From NCBI RefSeq assembly GCF_000599985.1, contig NZ_CP007445.1, positions 248,001-312,000 of the forward strand: a stretch of DNA of 64,000 nucleotides, in the 5' to 3' direction. The notes beneath the pieces are model-generated. The model worked only from the letters and a program-made list of their open reading frames with translations. It was not told where the DNA came from and did not search any database. Of this stretch, positions 8,953-17,087 are shown one piece after another. Source of the DNA: Gilliamella apicola. Its GTDB lineage: Bacteria > Pseudomonadota > Gammaproteobacteria > Enterobacterales > Orbaceae. Position 1 is the first letter of the stretch. Each line of letters opens with the position of its first letter. The position numbers and the translations under genes were made by a program.

Positions 8953-11900
8953 ATGAAAATTTTAGCTGGTTCTTCTGCTTTATCCGCATTTCGTATTAGT
9001 AAAATCTTATCAGTTTGTCATGAAAAATCCATTCCTATTATCAGCCTTGAGGCACAATTTATCCATTTTATTGATTCAACTAATGAGTTAACAGTTGAGC
9101 AACAATTAACACTTGATAAGTTATTACAATATGGCCCCAAATCTGTTTACATAAATGGAGATTGTAATACCAATAGACAACTCTTTTTAGTCACTCCTCG
9201 TGCTGGTACGATTTCTCCATGGTCATCAAAAGCAACTGATATTGCTCACAATTGTGGATTAACTCAAATTCACCGTATTGAGCGAGGTATTGCTTATTAT
9301 GTAGTAACAAGTTTGCCAATGACACAGCCTGAGCAAGATAAATTTGCCGAGTTGATTCATGATCGTATGATGGAAACCGTATTAACCAGTTTTGATCAAG
9401 CTGAACAATTATTCAAAGTCGATGAACCAGCACCAGTAACTGTTGTGGATTTATTAGGTCAAGGTCGTCAAGCACTTGAACAGGCTAATCTTAAGCTAGG
9501 TTTAGCGTTAGCATCTGATGAAATTGATTATTTATTTGAAAATTTTCAAAAATTAAACCGTAATCCAACAGATATTGAATTGTATATGTTTGCTCAAGCA
9601 AACTCAGAGCATTGTCGACATAAAATTTTTAATGCCGATTGGATTATTGATGGTGTCAAGCAACCTAAATCTTTGTTTAAGATGATCAAAAATACCTTTG
9701 AAAACACTCCAGATTATGTGTCATCTGCTTATAAAGACAATGCTGCGGTTATGGATGGTTCTAAGGTAGGTAGATTTTTTGCTGATTATGGTAATCGAAC
9801 TTACAGTTATCATCAGGAATATGCTGATATTTTAATGAAGGTTGAAACGCACAATCACCCAACAGCGATATCACCTTGGCCGGGCGCAGCAACAGGTAGT
9901 GGTGGAGAGATTCGTGACGAAGGTGCAACAGGAAAAGGTGCCAAACCAAAAGCAGGATTAGTTGGTTTTTCAGTTTCAAATTTACGAATTCCAAATTTTG
10001 AACAACCATGGGAACAAGATTTTGGTAAACCCGATAGAATAGTAAGTGCTTTTGACATTATGATGGATGGTCCTTTAGGTGGTGCCGCATTTAATAACGA
10101 GTTTGGACGCCCAGCACTGTTAGGCTATTTTCGAACCTATGAAGAAAAAGTAAATAGCTTTAATGGTGAAGAAGTTAGAGGTTATCATAAACCTATCATG
10201 TTAGCTGGTGGTTTGGGAAATATCCGTCGTGAACATATCCAAAAAGAAGAATTTCCTATCGGTTCAAAACTAATTGTTCTTGGTGGACCTGCCATGAATA
10301 TCGGTTTAGGCGGAGGGGCAGCCTCTTCAATGACATCAGGGCAATCTCATGCTGATCTTGACTTTGCGTCAGTTCAACGTGATAACGCTGAAATGGAACG
10401 CCGTTGCCAAGAGGTAATTGATCGCTGCTGGCAACTTGGTGATAGAAACCCTATATTGTTTATCCATGATGTTGGTGCAGGTGGCTTGTCTAATGCTATG
10501 CCGGAACTGGTTAGTGATGGTGGTTGTGGTGGTCAATTTGAATTGCGCAAAATATTAAATGATGAGCCAGGCATGTCGCCATTGGAAATTTGGTGTAATG
10601 AATCACAAGAGCGTTATGTATTAGCAATTGATCCAGAAAGTCTTGAATTGTTTGATAAGATTTGCAAGCGTGAACGTGCTCCTTATGCGGTAATTGGTGA
10701 AGCCACAGTTAATAAAGCTGTGGTTTTGCATGATGAACATTTTAATAATAATCCGATAGATTTACCGTTAGATGTTTTATTAGGTAAACCACCAAAAATG
10801 CTACGAGAAGTTAAATCTCAACAAGCCTATGGTGATGATTTTTCAACAGACGACATTAATTTATATGATGCGGTTAAACGGGTTTTACATTTACCAACTA
10901 TTGCTGAAAAGACTTTTTTAATTACTATTGGTGACCGTTCGGTAACAGGAATGGTCGTTCGCGATCAAATGGTTGGGCCTTGGCAAGTGCCTGTAGCCGA
11001 TTGTGCGGTGACTACAGCTAGTTTAGACAGTTATTATGGTGAAGCCATGTCAATTGGTGAACGCGCTCCAGTTGCTCTGCTTGATTTTGCTGCATCAGCA
11101 AGATTAGCTGTTGGTGAAGCAATTACCAATATCGCGGCGACTAACATTGGTGATATTAAACGGATTAAGCTTTCGGCTAACTGGATGGCTGCTGCGGGTC
11201 ATCCTGGTGAAGATGCCGGTCTGTATGAAGCTGTTAAAGCCATTGGCGAAGAGTTATGTCCTGCTTTAGGGTTGGCGATTCCTGTTGGAAAGGATTCAAT
11301 GTCAATGAAAACAACATGGCAACAAGATGGTGAACAAAAAACAATTACTTCACCGTTATCGTTAGTGATTTCCGCATTTGCTCGTGTTGAAGATGTTCGT
11401 AAAACTGTCACACCACAATTATGTACAGATCAAGATAATTTATTACTGTTTATTGATTTATCTAAAGGTCATCAAGCATTAGGGGCAACTGCATTAGCAC
11501 AAGTTTATCGTCATTTAGGGAAAAGAACAGCTGACGTTCATGATGCTTATGAATTAGCAGCTTTTTATCAAGCTATCCAAACATTAATCGCTGAAAATAT
11601 GTTAATTGCTTATCATGATCGTTCTGATGGTGGTTTATTTGTTACCTTAGCGGAAATGGCATTTGCTGGGCATTGTGGTATTGATGTTGATATTAATACA
11701 CTAGGTAGTGATGTGATTGCCTCACTGTTTAATGAGGAATTGGGGGCCGTTATTCAAATTCATCGTAAGGATTTAGATAAGGTCATAGAATGCTTCAAAC
11801 AGTTTGGGCTTCTTCATGCGATTCATACGTTAGGTAAAGCTGAAACAGGGCAGCAATTCATTATACGTAATAATGCTGCTGTAGTTTATAGTGAATCTCG

Positions 11901-12855
11901 TTTAATGTTAAGAACGTGGTGGGCTGAAACCACATGGCAAATGCAGCGTTTACGTGACAATCCAGTGTGTGCCGATCAAGAACATCAAGCTAAACAAAAT
12001 GAGGAAGATCCGGGCTTGAATGTACGACTTACGTTTGATCCAATGCAAGACATTGCAGCGCCTTATATTGCAAAAGGAGTGAAACCGAAAGTTGCGATTT
12101 TACGTGAACAAGGTGTTAACTCTCATGTTGAAATGGCAGCTGCATTTGATCGAGCTGGTTTTGAATCAATTGATGTCCATATGACTGATTTATTATCAGG
12201 TCAAGTGACATTGGATCAATTTAATACTCTTGTTGCTTGTGGTGGTTTCTCGTATGGTGATGTTTTAGGAGCAGGAGAAGGCTGGGCTAAATCAATTTTA
12301 TTTAATGAACAAGTTAGACATGAATTTGAACAATTTTTTCATCGCAATGATACTTTATCACTCGGTGTCTGTAATGGTTGTCAGATGATGTCGAATTTGA
12401 AAGAGCTAATTCCTGGAGCTGATTTATGGCCTCGTTTTGTGCGTAATTTATCAGAAAGATTTGAAGGACGTTTCAGTTTAGTTCAAATTCAATCTAGCCC
12501 TTCATTACTGTTTACTGATATGGCGGGTTCACATATGCCAATTGCGGTATCACATGGAGAAGGGCGAGTTGAAGTGCGTGATGATGTTCACTTATCTAAT
12601 TTAGAAGCATCAGGATTAATTACAGTTCGTTACATTAACCATTTCGGCAATGTAACGCAGGAGTATCCTGCTAATCCAAATGGCTCACCAAATGGTATTA
12701 CAGCCGTAACATCAAGTGATGGACGTGCAACTATTATGATGCCTCATCCAGAACGAGTATTTAGAACCGTAACTAATTCATGGCATCCTGATAATTGGGG
12801 TGAAGATAGTCCATGGATGCGAATATTTCGTAATGCACGTAAACAGTTAGGGTAA
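8953..12855 (+). CDS. purL: phosphoribosylformylglycinamidine synthase (large, single-chain)
   Basis: A 1300-residue FGAM synthase for the fourth step of purine synthesis. It converts FGAR, glutamine and ATP to FGAM. The N-terminal PurS-like domain is followed by two AIRS-fold ATP-binding halves ([28 protein letters not shown] type motifs near 300). The C-terminal class I glutaminase starts near residue 1040, with the nucleophile in GVCNGCQMM and the His/Glu region MPHPERVFR. Length and order match enterobacterial PurL (1295). The ATG at 8953 is preferred over the first one at 8929. It aligns with the E. coli start ([17 protein letters not shown] region) and has AGAG upstream. Stand-alone gene closed by a strong terminator. 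Confidence 0.95.
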   Translation: MKILAGSSALSAFRISKILSVCHEKSIPIISLEAQFIHFIDSTNELTVEQQLTLDKLLQYGPKSVYINGDCNTNRQLFLVTPRAGTISPWSSKATDIAHNCGLTQIHRIERGIAYYVVTSLPMTQPEQDKFAELIHDRMMETVLTSFDQAEQLFKVDEPAPVTVVDLLGQGRQALEQANLKLGLALASDEIDYLFENFQKLNRNPTDIELYMFAQANSEHCRHKIFNADWIIDGVKQPKSLFKMIKNTFENTPDYVSSAYKDNAAVMDGSKVGRFFADYGNRTYSYHQEYADILMKVETHNHPTAISPWPGAATGSGGEIRDEGATGKGAKPKAGLVGFSVSNLRIPNFEQPWEQDFGKPDRIVSAFDIMMDGPLGGAAFNNEFGRPALLGYFRTYEEKVNSFNGEEVRGYHKPIMLAGGLGNIRREHIQKEEFPIGSKLIVLGGPAMNIGLGGGAASSMTSGQSHADLDFASVQRDNAEMERRCQEVIDRCWQLGDRNPILFIHDVGAGGLSNAMPELVSDGGCGGQFELRKILNDEPGMSPLEIWCNESQERYVLAIDPESLELFDKICKRERAPYAVIGEATVNKAVVLHDEHFNNNPIDLPLDVLLGKPPKMLREVKSQQAYGDDFSTDDINLYDAVKRVLHLPTIAEKTFLITIGDRSVTGMVVRDQMVGPWQVPVADCAVTTASLDSYYGEAMSIGERAPVALLDFAASARLAVGEAITNIAATNIGDIKRIKLSANWMAAAGHPGEDAGLYEAVKAIGEELCPALGLAIPVGKDSMSMKTTWQQDGEQKTITSPLSLVISAFARVEDVRKTVTPQLCTDQDNLLLFIDLSKGHQALGATALAQVYRHLGKRTADVHDAYELAAFYQAIQTLIAENMLIAYHDRSDGGLFVTLAEMAFAGHCGIDVDINTLGSDVIASLFNEELGAVIQIHRKDLDKVIECFKQFGLLHAIHTLGKAETGQQFIIRNNAAVVYSESRLMLRTWWAETTWQMQRLRDNPVCADQEHQAKQNEEDPGLNVRLTFDPMQDIAAPYIAKGVKPKVAILREQGVNSHVEMAAAFDRAGFESIDVHMTDLLSGQVTLDQFNTLVACGGFSYGDVLGAGEGWAKSILFNEQVRHEFEQFFHRNDTLSLGVCNGCQMMSNLKELIPGADLWPRFVRNLSERFEGRFSLVQIQSSPSLLFTDMAGSHMPIAVSHGEGRVEVRDDVHLSNLEASGLITVRYINHFGNVTQEYPANPNGSPNGITAVTSSDGRATIMMPHPERVFRTVTNSWHPDNWGEDSPWMRIFRNARKQLG

Positions 12856-12864
12856 TATAATATA

Positions 12865-12894
12865 AAAAAACGCCGATATTTGTCGGCGTTTTTT
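12865..12894. terminator. bidirectional terminator between purL and aroF
   Basis: Stem CGCCGA (12871-12876) / TCGGCG (12883-12888) with a six-base loop, flanked by seven A's on the left and six T's on the right. It therefore works in both directions, between two convergent genes. Confidence 0.85.
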
Positions 12895-12911
12895 AAGTTG
12901 AAATGGCTAAA

Positions 12912-13997
12912 TTAAGCGCTAGCATCTTGTGTTTGTCTTGCTAAAAGTGGCTGTGATAATGTACTTGCCATTTTTCGAAGTAATGTATCTGTTTCATCCC
13001 AGTTGATACAAGCATCAGTCACTGATACACCATATTTAAAATTTTCTTTTGGTTGTTCAGAAGATTGATTACCTTCAACCAAATTACTTTCAATCATTAC
13101 ACCGATAATTGAGTTATTACCATTTTTGATTTGCTCAATAATTGAATTAGCAACAATTGGTTGGTTACGATAATCCTTATTAGAATTGGCATGACTACAG
13201 TCGATCATTAAATTTGGTAATAATCCCGCTTTTTTCATCTGTGTTTCACATATTGCGACATTTTCAGTATCATAATTTGGTGCTTTACCACCACGTAAGA
13301 TCACATGTCCATGAGAATTTCCAACAGTTTGTAAAACCGTCACTTGTCCTTGCTGGTTGATGCCTACAAAGCGGTGAGGCATAGAAGCTGATTTCATGGC
13401 ATTAATTGCGACATCTAAATTGCCATCGGTACCATTTTTAAAACCAACTGGCATGGATAAACCTGATGCCATTTCACGATGAGTCTGTGATTCTGTTGTT
13501 CTTGCGCCTATGGCAGACCAGCTAATTAAATCGGCAATGTATTGTGGTGTGTTTGGATCCAATGCTTCGGTTGCAATAGGTAAACCAATTTTAGCGATAT
13601 CAAGTAATAATTTACGGGCTTTTTTAAGTCCGTGCTCAATATCAAATGAACTATCCATATGTGGATCGTTTATCATACCTTTCCAACCAACTGTTGTTCT
13701 AGGTTTTTCAAAGTAAACACGCATAACAATAAATAAATCATTACTAACTTCATCAGATAATTTTTTTAGTTTATGTGCATATTCAATAGCTGCTTGCGGA
13801 TCATGAATAGAACATGGACCACAGACAATAAGTAATCGTGGATCTTTTCTTTCCAAAATATCAACTACAATTTTGCGTGATAAGGCAATTTGGTTTTCTA
13901 ATTCGGGGGAAAGTGGATAAAGTTTTTTTATTTCATCAGGGGTGATTAACATATGCTCATCTTTGATACGAACATTATTTAAAGTATCTTTTAACAT
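12912..13997 (-). CDS. aroF: 3-deoxy-7-phosphoheptulonate synthase (DAHP synthase), Tyr-sensitive type
   Basis: A 361-residue class I DAHP synthase that joins PEP and erythrose-4-phosphate, the first step to aromatic amino acids. Motifs include VCGPCSIHDP, RVYFEKPRTTVGWKG, GARTTESQTHREMASGLS and MIDCSHANSNKDYR. Many family-specific stretches follow AroF rather than AroG or AroH, such as the N-terminus LNNVRIKDEHMLITP and PHRFVGINQQGQV. The ATG at 13997 was chosen because it aligns with the AroF N-terminus and has AAGGA eight bases upstream; the longer frame to 14030 adds a basic extension without family support. Two TyrR boxes lie 40-90 bases upstream, in agreement with feedback repression by tyrosine. 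Confidence 0.93.
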   Translation of the reverse strand: MLKDTLNNVRIKDEHMLITPDEIKKLYPLSPELENQIALSRKIVVDILERKDPRLLIVCGPCSIHDPQAAIEYAHKLKKLSDEVSNDLFIVMRVYFEKPRTTVGWKGMINDPHMDSSFDIEHGLKKARKLLLDIAKIGLPIATEALDPNTPQYIADLISWSAIGARTTESQTHREMASGLSMPVGFKNGTDGNLDVAINAMKSASMPHRFVGINQQGQVTVLQTVGNSHGHVILRGGKAPNYDTENVAICETQMKKAGLLPNLMIDCSHANSNKDYRNQPIVANSIIEQIKNGNNSIIGVMIESNLVEGNQSSEQPKENFKYGVSVTDACINWDETDTLLRKMASTLSQPLLARQTQDASA

Positions 13998-14036
13998 TTT
14001 TGCTTTCCTTATGAAAAATCTTTTAAACATTTCATA

Positions 14037-14054
14037 TGTAAAATATTGATTACA
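14037..14054 (-). promoter_or_regulatory. TyrR box, proximal to aroF
   Basis: TGTAAA-N6-ATTACA, matching the TyrR consensus TGTAAA-N6-TTTACA at 11 of 12 defined positions. It lies 40 bases upstream of the aroF start codon. Confidence 0.7.
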
Positions 14055-14068
14055 TAAAACGCCTATTA

Positions 14069-14086
14069 TGTAAACACAAAATTACA
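14069..14086 (-). promoter_or_regulatory. TyrR box, distal to aroF
   Basis: A second TGTAAA-N6-ATTACA, 11 of 12 positions. It is 32 bases centre to centre from the first box, about three helix turns, so a TyrR oligomer could bind both on one face of the DNA. Confidence 0.7.
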
Positions 14087-14201
14087 TGATAGTAAATATA
14101 ATTTTTAATTTTTATATCATAATACTGTTTTTATTGTATTTTATATACCTTATAAAGATGTTTGTTATAAATTAGTGAATTCATGAGTTATCATTTTATA
14201 A

Positions 14202-14219
14202 TGTAAAAAAAAATTTACA
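14202..14219. promoter_or_regulatory. perfect TyrR box between aroF and apbE
   Basis: TGTAAA-AAAAAA-TTTACA is a perfect match to the strong-box consensus, although the N6 is poly-A. It lies about 205 bases from the aroF start and 104 bases before the apbE start. It could therefore serve either gene. Confidence 0.6.
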
Positions 14220-14322
14220 ATCATTCTGTTTTTTAATTTTTATAGACAATAGACATTAGTAGCGACAGGTTTTTATTAAAAAATAATTATAATGTGTAAA
14301 ATTGTTAATTTAGGAACAATAA

Positions 14323-15249
14323 GTGATGCATCAACAAAAACGATTTATTCATATAATGGGTACTATTATTGAAATATGGTTATTGGATGATAATGCAGAA
14401 GTATTATTAGATGAAGCTGAAAGCCAGTTGATGGATTATGAACGCCGTTTTAGTGCCAATAATCCTAAATCAGAATTAATGAATATAAATCATAATGCTG
14501 GTATTAAATTTGTACCAGTGTCGGCAGACCTTTTTACATTAATTAGAATTGGTAAAATCCAAAGTACTATTGATAATAGTTTTTTAAATATTGCAATAGG
14601 GCCTTTAATTCAAACTTGGCGAGTTGGTTTTTATGATGCTAGATATCCTTCTGATACAGAAATACAACAAAAATTAAAGCTTATTAATCCTAATAATATT
14701 GTTTTAGATGAATCTAATAATTCAGTTTTTCTCACTCAACCGGGAATGGCTATTGATTTAGGTGCATTAGCTAAAGGTTTTTTTGCTGATAAAATCATTG
14801 ATTTTTTTAAACAACAAAATGCCAAAGCAGCATTTATTAATTTAGGTGGAAATGTACTAACTTTTGGTGATTGCCCTTTTCATGATGATGGATACTGGCG
14901 GGTTGGTATTCAGAATCCTTTTCAACCAAGAGGAAATGTTATTACTGCGTTAAAAATTAAAAATCAATCAGTGGTAACATCAGGTATCTATGAACGAACA
15001 TTTAATTATAATGGCAAAACCTATCATCATATTTTTAATAGCCAAACTGGGTACCCTGTAGAAACAGATCTAGCCAGTATCAGTATTGTGTCAAAAAACT
15101 CGCTTGACGGTGAAATTTGGACTACTCAGCTTTATGGTGCAAGTGCTCAGTATGCTATATCAGCTATAAATAAAATACCTAACATTGAAGGAATGATTGT
15201 TACAGTTAATCATGAGTTTGCTTGCTCAGAAGGTTTGATTATTCAATAA
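14323..15249 (+). CDS. apbE: FAD:protein FMN transferase (ApbE), cytoplasmic form
   Basis: A 308-residue ApbE-family flavin transferase that attaches FMN covalently to Thr/Ser of target proteins. Family motifs are: N-terminal MGTIIEIWL, YERRFSANNPKSELMNIN, AIDLGALAKGFFADKI near 145, FINLGGNV near 175, SGIYERTF near 223 and YHHIFNSQTGYPVE near 238. The C-terminal metal-binding stretch is DGEIWTTQLYGAS instead of the usual D-A-x-A-T-A, a mild deviation. There is no signal peptide or lipobox, unlike periplasmic ApbE, so it must act in the cytosol. The covalent-FMN domain encoded 1.8 kb downstream (Thr260 of the flavoenzyme) is the obvious client. A perfect TyrR-box sequence lies upstream. Confidence 0.85.
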   Translation: MMHQQKRFIHIMGTIIEIWLLDDNAEVLLDEAESQLMDYERRFSANNPKSELMNINHNAGIKFVPVSADLFTLIRIGKIQSTIDNSFLNIAIGPLIQTWRVGFYDARYPSDTEIQQKLKLINPNNIVLDESNNSVFLTQPGMAIDLGALAKGFFADKIIDFFKQQNAKAAFINLGGNVLTFGDCPFHDDGYWRVGIQNPFQPRGNVITALKIKNQSVVTSGIYERTFNYNGKTYHHIFNSQTGYPVETDLASISIVSKNSLDGEIWTTQLYGASAQYAISAINKIPNIEGMIVTVNHEFACSEGLIIQ

Positions 15250-15273
15250 AGTATTTTATAAATTAAATTGTTA

Positions 15274-16218
15274 TTAGTTAAATGACATCGCTTCATGATT
15301 CAGGGATGATATAAAAATATCAACAAGTTCCTTTTCTGCTGAATTTAAAGTTTTATTTGCAGAGTATGCAATAAAATAATTAAGCGAAATCAGTTCTAGT
15401 GGCAATGGTAATAAATTATAAGCTTGATCATTTTTTTTACTAAGAATATTGACACTTTCTGGAATAAAAGTGATGCCAATCCCTTTTTTGGCTAACTCAA
15501 CAAGTGTAAAAATATTACTACTTTCAAGAATTATTTGGGGTTCGATTTTATATTTTTGAATTAGATATTCAATCTGATGACGAATCGCTGAGCCATGCGC
15601 TGTTAAAATAAGTTTTTCTTGTAGTAAATTTTTTATAAAATCATCATTACATTCAAGTATTTTAGGATTTTCTTGATAAAGTTTTGAGCTTTGCGGGATT
15701 AGCGCATAATAGCAATGTTTGCCACAAGCATGGCTAATTAAGTTTTGTGATATTGTTTCGGGGTTTTGTCCAATAAAAAAATCCAACATATTATTTTCTG
15801 TTTTTTCTTCAAGACTTGTTGGCGTATATTCATGTAATTCAATTTTTACATTTGGATATTTTTGCATAAATGCAGGCAAAAATAGTGGCAGTAAATATGT
15901 ACCTAAACTAGGTAATACTCCTATTTGAATTACTGCGTAATTTGTATCCGTGTATTTTTTGATTTTCCGTTTAAATTGTTCTTGTTTATCCACAAGTGAA
16001 ACTAAATATTGATAATAAATTTTACCTGCTTCTGTTAATTGTAACGGAACCGTTTGGCGATTAATGATTTCTATACCAATTTGGTTTTCTACTTTTTTTA
16101 TTGTTTGCGTTAGATATGATTGAGAAATATAAAGATTTTTTGCGGCTTTGGTGTAATTACCATGTTTAAGTAAAACATCAATGTATTGCAGCATATTTAA
16201 TGAATTTATTTTAGTCAT
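15274..16218 (-). CDS. LysR-family transcriptional regulator
   Basis: About 314 residues. The N-terminal winged helix-turn-helix spans 5-62 with the LysR pattern HGNYTKAAKNLYISQSYLTQTIKKVE. The effector domain, of periplasmic-binding-protein fold, runs from about 88. It is transcribed away from the FMN-reductase/flavoenzyme/transporter operon and lies between it and apbE, the usual place for a LysR regulator of that operon. The start is uncertain: ATG at 16230 has its AGGA almost touching, while ATG at 16218 (MTKINSLN) fits the family N-terminus but has a long spacing. I list the latter. The inducer is unknown, possibly the enoate substrate. Confidence 0.8.
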   Translation of the reverse strand: MTKINSLNMLQYIDVLLKHGNYTKAAKNLYISQSYLTQTIKKVENQIGIEIINRQTVPLQLTEAGKIYYQYLVSLVDKQEQFKRKIKKYTDTNYAVIQIGVLPSLGTYLLPLFLPAFMQKYPNVKIELHEYTPTSLEEKTENNMLDFFIGQNPETISQNLISHACGKHCYYALIPQSSKLYQENPKILECNDDFIKNLLQEKLILTAHGSAIRHQIEYLIQKYKIEPQIILESSNIFTLVELAKKGIGITFIPESVNILSKKNDQAYNLLPLPLELISLNYFIAYSANKTLNSAEKELVDIFISSLNHEAMSFN

Positions 16219-16245
16219 TTTATATCTCATTTCCTGTTTTACTTT

Positions 16246-16267
16246 GTTATAACAAATTGCTTATAAC
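16246..16267. promoter_or_regulatory. possible LysR operator
   Basis: The palindrome GTTATAAC at 16246-16253 is followed by a second TTATAAC at 16261-16267, in the gap between the divergent regulator and the reductase operon. It is AT-rich and of the T-N11-A type that LysR proteins use. This rests only on position and symmetry. Confidence 0.3.
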
Positions 16268-16463
16268 CCTATAATTAATCAGCTATTTCACAAATGGGTT
16301 TTTCTGTTCTAAACTAATTTTTATAAGCATATTACCCAAATATAAACATACTAAATTTAATAATTAAATATACAACTGTTTTGCGGGATTTCTAAAGAAT
16401 TTATTTTGAAAAAGTTAGATATTAATAAAATTTGTACTGAAAGGTACTAAGTGAGGTTTTAAA

Positions 16464-17087
16464 GTGAAATTTATTGGCATAGTTGGCACAAATTCGGATC
16501 GTTCAACTAATAGAAAATTACTCCATTTTATGAAAGCGCATTTTGCAGACAAAGCAGAAATTGAAGTCTGTGAAATTAAGTCGTTGCCCGCATTTAATGA
16601 ACCTAACGATAAAACGCCACCTTCAACAGTAAAAGAGTTATCAGATAAAATTGAAAATGCTGATGGGGTAATTATTGCCACACCAGAATATGATCATTCA
16701 ATTACTGCAGCTTTAAAAAGTGCTATTGAGTGGTTGTCTTACACAACTCGTCCACTCATTAATAAATGTGTAATGATTGTGGGGGCTTCTCATGGCTCGT
16801 TAGGTTCTTCAAGAGCACAAGCGCATTTACGGCAAATTTTGGATACACCAGAGTTAAAAGCACGAATTATGCCAAGTTCAGAGTTTCTTTTAGGACATTC
16901 TCTCCAAGCTTTTGATGAAAATGGTGATCTTATCTACCACGATAAAGTTAAAGAATTAGATGAATGTTTCGATGAGTTCATTTTGTTTGTTACTCTTACT
17001 AATGAATTACTCAAGAAAGCAAAATTTAATACGGAACAAAATAAGAAATTTAGTTGGAAACAAGCAGCTGAAGAAGGAGCACTATAA
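16464..17087 (+). CDS. NAD(P)H-dependent FMN reductase (free-standing)
   Basis: A 207-residue flavodoxin-fold FMN reductase. The phosphate-binding loop is [13 protein letters not shown] near residue 8. [21 protein letters not shown] near 72 is the family's FMN/NAD(P)H-binding block, and [21 protein letters not shown] lies near 105. It starts with GTG at 16464, with GTGAGG seven bases upstream. It overlaps the next gene by one base. It closely resembles the N-terminal domain of that next gene, so it looks like a duplicate of the fused domain. Role: supply of electrons from NAD(P)H to the flavoenzyme, or a subunit of the same complex (inference). Confidence 0.8.
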   Translation: MKFIGIVGTNSDRSTNRKLLHFMKAHFADKAEIEVCEIKSLPAFNEPNDKTPPSTVKELSDKIENADGVIIATPEYDHSITAALKSAIEWLSYTTRPLINKCVMIVGASHGSLGSSRAQAHLRQILDTPELKARIMPSSEFLLGHSLQAFDENGDLIYHDKVKELDECFDEFILFVTLTNELLKKAKFNTEQNKKFSWKQAAEEGAL

